Assembly (NCBI GenBank): GCA_959021945.1
Contig: CAUEYG010000070.1
Location: forward strand, 1-7,150
Source of the DNA: an uncultured Eubacteriales bacterium
GTDB lineage: Bacteria > Bacillota > Clostridia > Peptostreptococcales > Anaerovoracaceae
Direction: 5' to 3'
DNA: 7,150 nucleotides
Position 1 is the stretch's first letter. Each line of letters starts with the position of its first letter. Shown piece by piece: positions 1 through 6,445 of the stretch. The notes below the pieces were generated by a model. That model searched no databases, was not told where the DNA came from, and saw only the letters and a list, made by a program, of their open reading frames with translations. A program made the translations under genes and the position numbers.

Positions 1-214
1 TCTTTTTTCCGGTGATGCTCTCCGCCGGATGACCAAATTGATCAGTCTGCCTTGTCTTTACTTCTATAAAATGCAGAGAGTTGCCTTTTGATGCAATAAT
101 ATCAATTTCACCAGCCCTACATCTAAAATTTCTGCATAAAATACGATAGCCCTTTTTTTCTAAATATTGTTGAGCTACGTCTTCCCCCAGTTTCCCCAAT
201 TGCTGTTTATTCAT
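1..214 (-). CDS. yraN: YraN/UPF0102 family nuclease-like protein, N-terminal part
   Basis: Translating the minus strand from the ATG at 214-212 gives 71 residues before the window edge; family members are usually about 115-125 aa, so the C-terminal third or more is missing. The visible part has the family hallmarks: LGKLGED near the start, GYRILCRNFR (22-31), GEIDII (35-40) and FIEVKTR (49-55). E11, D38 and the E51-V-K53 pair match the acidic/lysine positions of a restriction-endonuclease-like fold. The family's cellular role is poorly defined; an archaeal/bacterial nuclease or Holliday-junction-resolvase-like activity has been inferred from the fold. An AAGGA ribosome binding site lies about 6 bases upstream of the start. 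The gene is separated from the preceding HAD gene by a terminator and has its own promoter, so it seems to begin a new transcription unit. The family call is firm; the biochemical function is not. Confidence 0.9.
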   Translation of the reverse strand, partial: MNKQQLGKLGEDVAQQYLEKKGYRILCRNFRCRAGEIDIIASKGNSLHFIEVKTRQTDQFGHPAESITGKK

Positions 215-238
215 TTTAATTTCCTTTTTTTTACATTT

Positions 239-267
239 ATAGTATATTATTCTATAAAATTTGTCAA
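239..267 (-). promoter_or_regulatory. Predicted sigma-A type promoter for yraN
   Basis: On the minus strand a perfect -35 TTGACA (267-262) is followed by an AT-rich stretch. Either TATACT (246-241, 15-base spacer) or TACTAT (244-239, 17-base spacer) could serve as the -10. It lies about 25 bases upstream of the yraN start, leaving a short leader. The perfect -35 and its position between a terminator and a gene support it; the exact -10 is uncertain. Confidence 0.6.
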
Positions 268-320
268 GCGGACAGGAACCTTGTTTTGTAATTTGTTCCT
301 CTTTTGTGGCTGGGCAAAGA

Positions 321-349
321 AAAAACGGCCCTTTCTCTGAGCCGTTTTC
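321..349 (-). terminator. Rho-independent terminator of the MBL-HAD operon
   Basis: An 8-bp perfect inverted repeat (AAAACGGC at 322-329 with GCCGTTTT at 341-348, 11-base loop) lies about 27 bases past the HAD stop codon. On the minus strand the 3' arm runs into GCCGTTTTTTCTTT, a good U tract. On the plus strand the T run is shorter and no plus-strand gene ends here, so the minus-strand reading is preferred. Confidence 0.8.
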
Positions 350-375
350 ATTCTTACCAAAACAGATGGAATCTC

Positions 376-1206
376 TTATTTTTTATCTAACACAAACTTG
401 TGCACTGCCTTTGCTACGCCATCTTCGTGGTTGGAAGATGTAACATATTTGGCAATGGCTTTCACCTCTTCCTTAGCGTTTCCTACGGCAACCGGCATTC
501 CCGCCAGCCGCATCATGGCCATATCATTGGGACTGTCACCAATAGCCATCATCTCTGAGGGTTGTGCTCCCAGTATGTGCTCCAGCTCTTGCAGGGCGCT
601 GGCCTTGCTGGTAGTGGCCCCTCCAATTTCCAGGTTATGATCAAAAGAAGTAGTAAGGGTTGTCCCCTCCAAACCGCCTAAAACCCGGCGCATCATAGCG
701 CGATCCTCTTGGTCTTCAAAATTCACATTGATATTTTCAATATGCTCCCTGTGCTCCAAAATAAAATCATACAGACCTTCTATGGGTTTTCGGGTGGTCA
801 AAACGTAATCTACGTGGCGAAAGCTAAGTCTGGTTTCTTTTATATGATCGTAATATGCTTTTTCAATATATGCTCCGCCTCCGGTAAAAGCTTCCACCAT
901 AAAGTCATAGTTTTTCAGCACTTCTACCGCCTTTTCTACTGCGGCAGGGGCAATGCAGTTTTCATATATCACCTCTTTGCTGCGAAGATCTGTAATAATG
1001 GCTCCATTGGAAGTCAGCACATACTGAATCCCTTGTATCTGGAACACGTCTTCCGGCAATGCGGAAAAAGCCCTTCCTGTAGCAATCACAACGTTGACGC
1101 CTCTGGCAATGCTTTCTTCCAGGGCCTGCCTGTTTGCCTTACTGATCTTTCGGTCATCGTTTAATGTGGTGCCATCTAAATCTAATGCAATTAATTTGAT
1201 CGCCAT
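376..1206 (-). CDS. Cof-type HAD-IIB family phosphatase
   Basis: A 276-aa haloacid dehalogenase superfamily phosphohydrolase of the Cof/YidA type (typically about 260-290 aa), cytosolic, expected to dephosphorylate small phosphorylated metabolites such as sugar phosphates or flavin precursors with Mg2+. All four HAD motifs are visible: motif I DLDGTTL (nucleophile D9, acid/base D11), motif II IATGR (T43), motif III lysine K201 in SKASAL, and motif IV GDSPNDMAM (D224, D228). The stretch between about 82 and 190 is the C2-type cap that sets substrate specificity. The start at 1206 is supported by AGGAG (1219-1215) at 7-base spacing. That site lies inside the last codons of the upstream MBL gene, whose stop is only 3 bases before this ATG, so the two genes are very probably co-transcribed and translationally coupled. 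Substrate cannot be told from sequence; several paralogs per genome are usual. Confidence 0.93.
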   Translation of the reverse strand: MAIKLIALDLDGTTLNDDRKISKANRQALEESIARGVNVVIATGRAFSALPEDVFQIQGIQYVLTSNGAIITDLRSKEVIYENCIAPAAVEKAVEVLKNYDFMVEAFTGGGAYIEKAYYDHIKETRLSFRHVDYVLTTRKPIEGLYDFILEHREHIENINVNFEDQEDRAMMRRVLGGLEGTTLTTSFDHNLEIGGATTSKASALQELEHILGAQPSEMMAIGDSPNDMAMMRLAGMPVAVGNAKEEVKAIAKYVTSSNHEDGVAKAVHKFVLDKK

Positions 1207-1209
1207 TTT

Positions 1210-1803
1210 TTATTCTCCTACTATATCCAGAAATTCACGATTGATCCTTCTGACTTTTTTCATATTGCATCCGTCCCCGTGTCCCGGATAAATGTAAATT
1301 TCATTGCTCCACTTGTTTATAATTTCTCTGCAGGACCGTACCATCTCTGCTTCCGATCCGCCCTCTAAATCAGTCCTGCCCAGGTCCACATTGAAAATGG
1401 TATCTCCGGTAAAGGCCAGCTTGCTTTTCTCCGAGAAAAAACAGATGCTGCCTGCCGTGTGTCCCGGTGTATGTATGACCTGAATCGGCTCCTGCTCCAG
1501 CATGATGATGTCGCCGTCCTCCAGGATCTTGTCTATCTGCCCCTTGTAATAATCCATCTCTTGCCGGTGCATAAAGACAGGACAATCATAAGCAGCTTTC
1601 AGCTTTTTTACGGCTCCTGTGTGATCGTAGTGATGGTGAGTTAACAAAATCCCCTGAAGCTCCAGGTTCAATTCTTCTATAAATCCTGTAAAATTTGAGG
1701 CTGTATATCCCGGATCAATCACATAGCAGAGACCGCCTTTCTCCTGATAGATCACATACCCATTGCTTTGGAGCATTCCTCCAATATAACGTTTCACTTT
1801 CAT
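1210..1803 (-). CDS. Metallo-beta-lactamase-fold hydrolase, glyoxalase II-like
   Basis: A 197-aa single-domain MBL-fold protein, close to the roughly 200-210 aa size of the YcbL-type/glyoxalase II-like subgroup. The metal-binding set is complete: THHHYDH (H56, H58, D60, H61), H115 in HTPGHTAGS, D134 in FTGDTIF, and H175 in PGHG. This predicts a dinuclear Zn/Fe centre and cytosolic thioester or related ester hydrolysis (hydroxyacylglutathione hydrolase-like). A glutathione substrate is uncertain, because many Clostridia lack glutathione and the protein lacks the C-terminal substrate-binding helices of classic GloB. The ATG at 1803 is preceded by a GA-rich ribosome site (GGGGTGAGG). It is the first gene of the two-gene operon with the HAD phosphatase and is divergent from trkA. 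The fold is certain; the substrate is not known. Confidence 0.93.
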   Translation of the reverse strand: MKVKRYIGGMLQSNGYVIYQEKGGLCYVIDPGYTASNFTGFIEELNLELQGILLTHHHYDHTGAVKKLKAAYDCPVFMHRQEMDYYKGQIDKILEDGDIIMLEQEPIQVIHTPGHTAGSICFFSEKSKLAFTGDTIFNVDLGRTDLEGGSEAEMVRSCREIINKWSNEIYIYPGHGDGCNMKKVRRINREFLDIVGE

Positions 1804-1839
1804 AATCCCTCACCCCTTTCAGTTATTATTGCTTATTCT

Positions 1840-1868
1840 ATCATATCTCTTTATTTTCGTCCAAACAA
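1840..1868 (-). promoter_or_regulatory. Possible promoter for the MBL-HAD operon
   Basis: On the minus strand TTGTTT (1868-1863) and TATGAT (1845-1840) are separated by exactly 17 bases, about 37 bases upstream of the MBL start. A nearby TAGAAT one base further on, with TTGGAC as -35, is an alternative. The -10 is good and the -35 only half matches consensus, so the call is moderate. Confidence 0.45.
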
Positions 1869-1952
1869 TTAATGAATATCCGTCTGTGTCTGCTGCATTT
1901 TTTCCTACTTAGGCGCAATCTGACGATTTTTCATACTTCTTGCAAATAGATA

Positions 1953-1980
1953 TTGCCAAACTGCTAAATAGTGATACAAT
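1953..1980 (+). promoter_or_regulatory. Predicted promoter for the trkA-trkH1-trkH2 operon
   Basis: TTGCCA (1953-1958) and TACAAT (1975-1980), each one mismatch from consensus, are separated by 16 bases. Transcription would start near 1987, giving a leader of only about 23 bases before the trkA ATG. That leaves just enough room for the ribosome site and none for a riboswitch, so any control is likely at the promoter or the protein level. Confidence 0.7.
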
Positions 1981-1998
1981 GGTTGTGTTATTCATATT

Positions 1999-2004
1999 GG
2001 AGGT
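1999..2004 (+). promoter_or_regulatory. Ribosome binding site of trkA
   Basis: GGAGGT with a 5-base spacer before the ATG at 2010. It fixes the trkA start, which also places the Rossmann glycine motif at residue 7, as expected for the family. Confidence 0.85.
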
Positions 2005-2009
2005 AGAAC

Positions 2010-3386
2010 ATGAAAATCGCAGTAGTGGGCGCCGGCAAGCTGGGGCTGAAGGTTACAGAAGCCCTTCTTGGTGGAGATCATTCTGTCACCATCATTGACC
2101 AGGATGATTCTGTGCTTCAAAAACTCAGTTCGCATTTAGACGTCATGACGGTAAATGCCAATGCTAAGGAAACAAAAGTTTTAAAAGATCTGGGTATTTC
2201 CACCTATGACTATTTAATTACGGTTACAGATAATGATGAAACTAATATTGTCATCGCTTCTTTTGCAAAGAAACTAGGCTGTTCAAAAGTAATTGCAAGA
2301 GTCCGGGATCCGGAACACATGGACCAGCTGGGGTTTATTAAGGAAACCATGGGAATCGACAGTATTGTAAATCCCGACCTTTCCATTACTGTTGAAATCT
2401 ATAAATATCTGGTAGAAAAATACACGCTCAGCAATGGTATTTTTTCCAGCGGAAAAGTCTCTCTTTTGGAGTTTGCTTCTGAAAAAATGCCTCAATTAAT
2501 AGGTGTGTCTATGTGCGATGTTGGCTCTATTCTGAACAACATGCTGGTCGTGGCCATATCGCGAAACGGCAAGGTAATTATTCCTCATGGGGATACTGTT
2601 ATAAAACAGGAAGACGGGCTTTATGTGATCGGAGAGAGAGCTCCTATTATGGAGCTAAATTCCCATGTCCACGAAAAAGGAAAATATACGGATCTGCAAA
2701 AGGTTATGATCGTCGGCGGCGGCAAGACCGGCTTTTACCTTGCCCGAAAGCTTTCTGAATTTGGCGTTGCCGTAAAAATAATTGAAGTGGACAAAAACCG
2801 GTGCCACTATTTATCTACCCATTTGGAAGATGTTATGGTGCTCCATGGAGATGCGACGGACCTGGATCTTTTGGAAGAGGAAAATCTGGATGAAATGGAT
2901 GCCTTTGTCACTGCTACCGGTTATGATGAAGAAAATCTGTTGCTGGCCCTCATGGCAAAGCGTCACAAGATCGAAGATGTGATTGCTAAGGTAAGCCGGG
3001 AAAGCTACTCTGATCTCATTGAAAGTATGGGAATTGATATGGCGCTAAACCCTTTGGATATTACGGCCAGTACGATTTTGCGGTTTGTTCAGGGTTCAAA
3101 ACGTGTTATCTCTTCCGTTTTGATACAGGGACAGGCCGAAATTATGGAAATTATAGCTTCTGACCACATGAAAATGGTGGATACCCCTTTAAAAGAATTA
3201 GATCTTCCTAATGGGGTTATTGTGGCAGCCATTCATCGGGGGTTAGATGTGATTATTCCCACTGGCGATACGGTTATTCAGGAGGATGACCGCGTGATTA
3301 TCTTTAGTCTGCTGACAGAGCTTCCAAACTTGGAAAAACTGCTGCGTATATGTGGGAAGTTTTCATTATTCAAAAAACAAAGGTGA
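2010..3386 (+). CDS. trkA: Trk potassium uptake system regulatory subunit TrkA
   Basis: A 458-aa cytosolic peripheral protein of full-length TrkA size, with two tandem RCK units rather than the single unit of KtrA (about 220 aa). It assembles as a gating ring under the TrkH pore and controls K+ uptake in response to nucleotides. RCK-N 1 starts with the dinucleotide motif VVGAGKLG (G7, G9, G12) and has D30 at the end of the second strand, favouring NAD(H)/adenine nucleotide over NADP. RCK-C 1 spans about 140-220. RCK-N 2 has IVGGGKTG (G236, G238, G241), acidic E259 and GDATD (280-284). RCK-C 2 spans about 365-447. Each RCK-C contains the IIPxGDTVI turn (190-198, 415-423). In Firmicutes some RCK-C domains bind c-di-AMP; that is possible here but not visible. 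It is the first gene of the operon; its stop codon lies within the trkH1 ribosome site. Confidence 0.96.
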   Translation: MKIAVVGAGKLGLKVTEALLGGDHSVTIIDQDDSVLQKLSSHLDVMTVNANAKETKVLKDLGISTYDYLITVTDNDETNIVIASFAKKLGCSKVIARVRDPEHMDQLGFIKETMGIDSIVNPDLSITVEIYKYLVEKYTLSNGIFSSGKVSLLEFASEKMPQLIGVSMCDVGSILNNMLVVAISRNGKVIIPHGDTVIKQEDGLYVIGERAPIMELNSHVHEKGKYTDLQKVMIVGGGKTGFYLARKLSEFGVAVKIIEVDKNRCHYLSTHLEDVMVLHGDATDLDLLEEENLDEMDAFVTATGYDEENLLLALMAKRHKIEDVIAKVSRESYSDLIESMGIDMALNPLDITASTILRFVQGSKRVISSVLIQGQAEIMEIIASDHMKMVDTPLKELDLPNGVIVAAIHRGLDVIIPTGDTVIQEDDRVIIFSLLTELPNLEKLLRICGKFSLFKKQR

Positions 3387-3387
3387 T
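3379..3387 (+). promoter_or_regulatory. Ribosome binding site of trkH1, containing the trkA stop codon
   Basis: The sequence AGGTGATC (3381-3388) is complementary to the very 3' end of 16S rRNA (GAUCACCU), and the trkA stop TGA (3384-3386) lies inside it. The ATG follows at 3395. A ribosome terminating on trkA therefore sits on the trkH1 initiation site, which argues for translational coupling. Confidence 0.75.
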
Positions 3388-3394
3388 CTAAGAT

Positions 3395-4858
3395 ATGAAT
3401 TTAAGTTTACGTGCAGTTTGCAGAATCATTGGACTGGCTCTTTTCGTGGTTGGTTTTTCTATGACCCCATCACTTGCAGTAGCAGGTATTTACAAAGAAA
3501 TGCCTGCTTTTTTGGCGTTTTTATCGACCATTATCTTTGCTGCTGTTTCCGGAGGTCTGCTCTTTTGGTTTGGTCAGAGATCGACTGCTCTTCTCAAAGT
3601 AAGAGACGGTTTTTTAATTGTAACCCTTTGCTGGATTGTATCTACATTGCTGGGAGCTATGCCTTTTATGATTTCCGGCAGTATTCCCAATTTTTTTGAT
3701 GCTTTTTTTGAGTCCTGTTCCGGTTTTTCTACAACAGGTTCCTCCATCCTCAAAGATGTAGAAGTGTTGCCCAAAAGTATCTTGTTCTGGCGTTCTTTTA
3801 CTCATTGGATCGGTGGTATGGGTATCCTGATCTTTGCCATTGCCTTAATGCCTTCCCTGGGAATCAATGGACAAAATATTGCAGTCTCTGAGGCTCCGGG
3901 ACCTACCTTGGACAAAATAACACCAAAGATGTCTGACACTGCAAAAGCGCTGTATGGTACGTATATTATCTTTACCATTGTGGAAACCATCCTGCTATGC
4001 CTTGGAGGGATGAGCCTTTTCGACGCTTTGATCAACACCTTTGGTTCTGTGGGAACCGGCGGATTGTCCAACTACAATTCCAGCGTGGCACATTTTAACA
4101 GTGTTTATGCAGATCTGGTTATCACTCTGTTTATGATATTGTCCGGAGCTAATTTTAATCTCTATTTTATGTCTCTGAAAAGGGGCGTCAAATATATTGT
4201 TCAGGATGCAGAATTTCGCTTTTATTTGCTCATTATCGGTGTAGTAACCCTTTTGATTGCCGCAAATTTACTTGTGGAGCATTTTTATACAAATCCGGGA
4301 CAGGCCCTCCGTTACTCTGTTTTTCAGACAGCATCTATCATAACAACTACTGGTTTTGCAACTACTGACTTTAATCTGTGGCCCACCTTCAGCAAAATGC
4401 TCTTGATTCTGTTGATGTTTGTGGGCGTATGCTCTTCTTCAACAGGAGGAGGGATCAAAGTCGTTCGAATCTTAATACTGCTCAAGTTAATCAAGCGCGG
4501 TATCGCTACACGCCTGCATCCTAACGTGGTAGTATCTGTAAAGATGAATGGACACATTGTTCCCTCTGATACTGTGGCGGCCATTGCCAATCATGTTTTT
4601 TTGTATATGGCAGTTGTTTTTGTTTCCACCATACTGATTTCCCTGGATAATTTTGATATGGTTACCAGCTTTACTTCTGTGTTTACCTGCATCGGAAATA
4701 TTGGACCTGGGTTAGAGCTGGTAGGCCCTACGGCCAATTTCAGTCTCTTTTCATCGCCGGCAAAGTTTTTGCTGTCTTTTCTCATGTTGGCCGGGCGTTT
4801 GGAATTATTCACCCTGTTCATTATATTAACACCTAGATTCTGGAATCCAAATCATTAA
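3395..4858 (+). CDS. trkH: Trk potassium transporter pore subunit TrkH, first paralog
   Basis: A 487-aa polytopic membrane protein of normal TrkH length (about 480-490 aa) that forms the K+ permeation path and partners with TrkA. Four pseudo-repeats, each helix-pore loop-helix, are recognisable from their filter loops: P1 SGFSTTGS (filter G115), P2 GSVGTGGLSN (217-226; filter G222 or G223), P3 TTTGFATTD (G320) and P4 NIGPGLELVG (G437). The glycine-rich intramembrane gating loop SSSTGGGIKVVR (347-358) is intact, and GRLE (467-470) supplies the conserved arginine R468 that reaches the loop/pore in known TrkH structures. The APGP motif (167-170) after the third helix region is also present. The ATG at 3395 has a ribosome site overlapping the trkA stop. 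It lies 8 bases after trkA and 12 bases before the second paralog. All family key residues are present, so it is expected to be functional. Confidence 0.96.
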   Translation: MNLSLRAVCRIIGLALFVVGFSMTPSLAVAGIYKEMPAFLAFLSTIIFAAVSGGLLFWFGQRSTALLKVRDGFLIVTLCWIVSTLLGAMPFMISGSIPNFFDAFFESCSGFSTTGSSILKDVEVLPKSILFWRSFTHWIGGMGILIFAIALMPSLGINGQNIAVSEAPGPTLDKITPKMSDTAKALYGTYIIFTIVETILLCLGGMSLFDALINTFGSVGTGGLSNYNSSVAHFNSVYADLVITLFMILSGANFNLYFMSLKRGVKYIVQDAEFRFYLLIIGVVTLLIAANLLVEHFYTNPGQALRYSVFQTASIITTTGFATTDFNLWPTFSKMLLILLMFVGVCSSSTGGGIKVVRILILLKLIKRGIATRLHPNVVVSVKMNGHIVPSDTVAAIANHVFLYMAVVFVSTILISLDNFDMVTSFTSVFTCIGNIGPGLELVGPTANFSLFSSPAKFLLSFLMLAGRLELFTLFIILTPRFWNPNH

Positions 4859-4864
4859 GGAAGG
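4857..4864 (+). promoter_or_regulatory. Ribosome binding site of trkH2, overlapping the trkH1 stop
   Basis: AAGGAAGG starts inside the trkH1 TAA stop (4856-4858) and ends 6 bases before the ATG at 4871. This supports that start and suggests coupled translation of the two pore subunits. Confidence 0.75.
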
Positions 4865-4870
4865 CTCGTC

Positions 4871-6346
4871 ATGTCATTGAATGTTACACTAAATTATCAA
4901 GTCATTGTAAAGATTTTAGGCATTATCACACTGATCGTAGGGCTCTCTATGCTTCCGGCGCTTTTGTGCGCATATCTCTACAATGATGCTGTCAATTTTA
5001 GGGCCCTTCTTCTTTCTTCCGCCATTACCATCTTTGTAGGCGGCCTTGTGGTTCTTTTAGTGCGTCCTGCTCAGGCCAGATTTCGCGCCAGAGAAGGTTA
5101 TCTTGTTGTAGCGTTGTGCTGGATTGTAGCCTCCTTATTTGGTACACTGCCTTATTTTTTTTCTGATTTTACGGCTGACTTTATTGACGGTTTTTTTGAA
5201 TCTGCCGCAGGCTTTACTACTACCGGCTGTACTGCTATTGACACGGAAATTATGCCCAAACCGCTCCTCATGTGGAAGGCGATTTCCCATTGGCTGGGGG
5301 GAATGGGAATTCTGGTTTTTGTCATTTCCATCCTGCCTGCCCTGGGAATTAATGGTCAGATGATCTTTCGGGCCGAAGCGCCTGGGCCGATATTGGAAAA
5401 AATGGCAGTGCGCATGAGTGATTCAGCAAAGATTCTTTATCTCACTTATATTTCACTGACTGTTTTAGAGTTTTGCCTCCTTTGTTTTAGCTCTTCTATG
5501 ACGCCTTTTGACTCTCTTATCAATACTTTGGGGAGTATCAGCTCCGGCGGACTCTTTGCCCATCCTGACGGAGTGGCCTATTATAACAGCGTTTATGTGG
5601 AAATCATCATCAGTGTTTTTACGATTCTGGCGTCTATGAACTTTATCTTATATCATTATGCGGTTACCGGAAAGTGGAGCTATGTTTTTCAGGATATTGA
5701 GTTAAAGGCTTTTTTGCGTATCATGTTTGGAGCCGTTTTATTGTGTACTGCAGGGCTTTATTTCATGGGAAATTATCCAAGTTTTGCAAAGGCTCTGCGC
5801 GATTCTTTTTTCCAGGTGGTAAGCGTTTCCACTACCTCAGGATATTCCAGCGCAGATTATACCTTATGGCCGTCTGTCTGCCAGCTGATTCTGTTTACGT
5901 TAATGTTTATCGGCGGCTGCGCCGCATCTACCAGCGGCTCTATAAAGGTGGTCCGTGTCCTGGTCCTTCTCAAGTTGATTCAGCGCGGTTTTTATAAAAG
6001 GATTCATCCCCGCTCTGTTGTAGCGGTAAAGTTGGGAGGAAAAGCAATTCCGGCTCCTATTGTTTCGGAAATCACCGTATTCATCCTCATGTATATGGGA
6101 TTATTTCTTTTTTCCTGCCTGGTCTTATCTCTGCAAAATCTGGATTTGGAAACCACAATCAGCACAGCGGCAGCAATGCTATCCAACACAGGGATTGCTT
6201 TTGGGCAGGTGGGCGCTGCGGGAAATTATGCCGCATACAGCGGCGGTCTGAAATTGTATTTAAGCCTTCTGATGATTATTGGAAGATTGGAGCTCTTTAC
6301 TATTGTCATTCTCTTTACACGGAGTTTCTGGGGAAAAGATCGCTGA
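4871..6346 (+). CDS. trkH: Trk potassium transporter pore subunit TrkH, second divergent paralog
   Basis: A 491-aa TrkH-family membrane protein, homologous over its full length to the preceding gene but clearly divergent (22 identical of 43 positions between first-paralog residues 73-115, counted by eye). Filter loops: P1 AGFTTTGC (G119), P2 GSISSGGLFA (221-230; G226 or G227), P3 TTSGYSSAD (G324) and P4 NTGIAFGQVG (G441). APGP (170-173), SHWLGGMG (139-146) and GRLE (471-474, R472) are kept. Two places differ from the usual family pattern: the P4 loop has NTGIAFG where the first paralog has NIGPGLE, and the intramembrane loop reads STSGSIK (353-359) instead of STGGGIK, losing two of three glycines. 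It is last in the trk operon and is followed by a terminator hairpin. It could form its own TrkA-gated dimer, pair with TrkH1, or have a different ion preference or gating. The family is certain; the specific role is inferred. Confidence 0.94.
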   Translation: MSLNVTLNYQVIVKILGIITLIVGLSMLPALLCAYLYNDAVNFRALLLSSAITIFVGGLVVLLVRPAQARFRAREGYLVVALCWIVASLFGTLPYFFSDFTADFIDGFFESAAGFTTTGCTAIDTEIMPKPLLMWKAISHWLGGMGILVFVISILPALGINGQMIFRAEAPGPILEKMAVRMSDSAKILYLTYISLTVLEFCLLCFSSSMTPFDSLINTLGSISSGGLFAHPDGVAYYNSVYVEIIISVFTILASMNFILYHYAVTGKWSYVFQDIELKAFLRIMFGAVLLCTAGLYFMGNYPSFAKALRDSFFQVVSVSTTSGYSSADYTLWPSVCQLILFTLMFIGGCAASTSGSIKVVRVLVLLKLIQRGFYKRIHPRSVVAVKLGGKAIPAPIVSEITVFILMYMGLFLFSCLVLSLQNLDLETTISTAAAMLSNTGIAFGQVGAAGNYAAYSGGLKLYLSLLMIIGRLELFTIVILFTRSFWGKDR

Positions 6347-6355
6347 GCAAAATCG

Positions 6356-6404
6356 CATGAAAAGGAAATTTATGGGCACCCTATTAAAGGGTGCTCTTTT
6401 CATG
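6356..6404 (+). terminator. Extended hairpin terminator after trkH2
   Basis: An inner 8-bp stem (6374-6381 with 6389-6396, one G-T pair, extendable by one T-A pair) with a small ATTAA loop is followed directly by TTTT, a plausible rho-independent terminator for the trk operon. A second, outer perfect 9-base inverted repeat, CATGAAAAG (6356-6364) and CTTTTCATG (6396-6404), encloses it and uses the T tract itself in pairing. The U run is short, so some read-through into the CBS gene is possible. Confidence 0.75.
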
Positions 6405-6432
6405 AGCCGCCTGCCGTAAAATACTACTTCAT

Positions 6433-6437
6433 GGAGG
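6433..6437 (+). promoter_or_regulatory. Ribosome binding site that sets the CBS protein start
   Basis: GGAGG lies 8 bases before the ATG at 6446. An earlier in-frame ATG at 6431 overlaps this site (ATGGAGG) and has no purine-rich site of its own, so the 6446 start is chosen. Confidence 0.8.
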
Positions 6438-6445
6438 TTTTAGAG

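Noticed and set aside
261..443. A 60-codon open frame on the plus strand as a small protein
   Set aside because: It runs through the terminator hairpin and the end of the HAD gene, has no ribosome site, and its translation has no recognisable features.
709..1164. A 151-codon open frame on the plus strand
   Set aside because: It lies entirely opposite the HAD phosphatase gene, whose four catalytic motifs are intact; it has no ribosome site and its translation looks like antisense of coding sequence.
1981..2009. A c-di-AMP (ydaO/yuaA-type) riboswitch in front of the K+ uptake operon
   Set aside because: Potassium uptake genes in Firmicutes are often under this riboswitch, but the predicted promoter leaves only about 23 bases of leader, and the whole 206-base intergenic region shows no extended structured stretch followed by a terminator or sequestering stem.
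2010..3386. The two halves of trkA as a recent internal duplication or fused pair of KtrA genes
   Set aside because: Two RCK units are the standard full-length TrkA layout, and the halves are well diverged.
6417..6422. TAAAAT as the -10 of a dedicated CBS gene promoter
   Set aside because: The -10 is good, but no acceptable -35 lies at 16-18 bases (the best nearby TTTTCA is at 14), so I did not list it as a promoter.
6431..6445. Upstream in-frame ATG for the CBS protein, adding five residues
   Set aside because: That ATG overlaps the GGAGG site and has no ribosome site of its own; the ATG at 6446 has ideal spacing and begins directly with the conserved MLVKDLMT start of CBS pairs.
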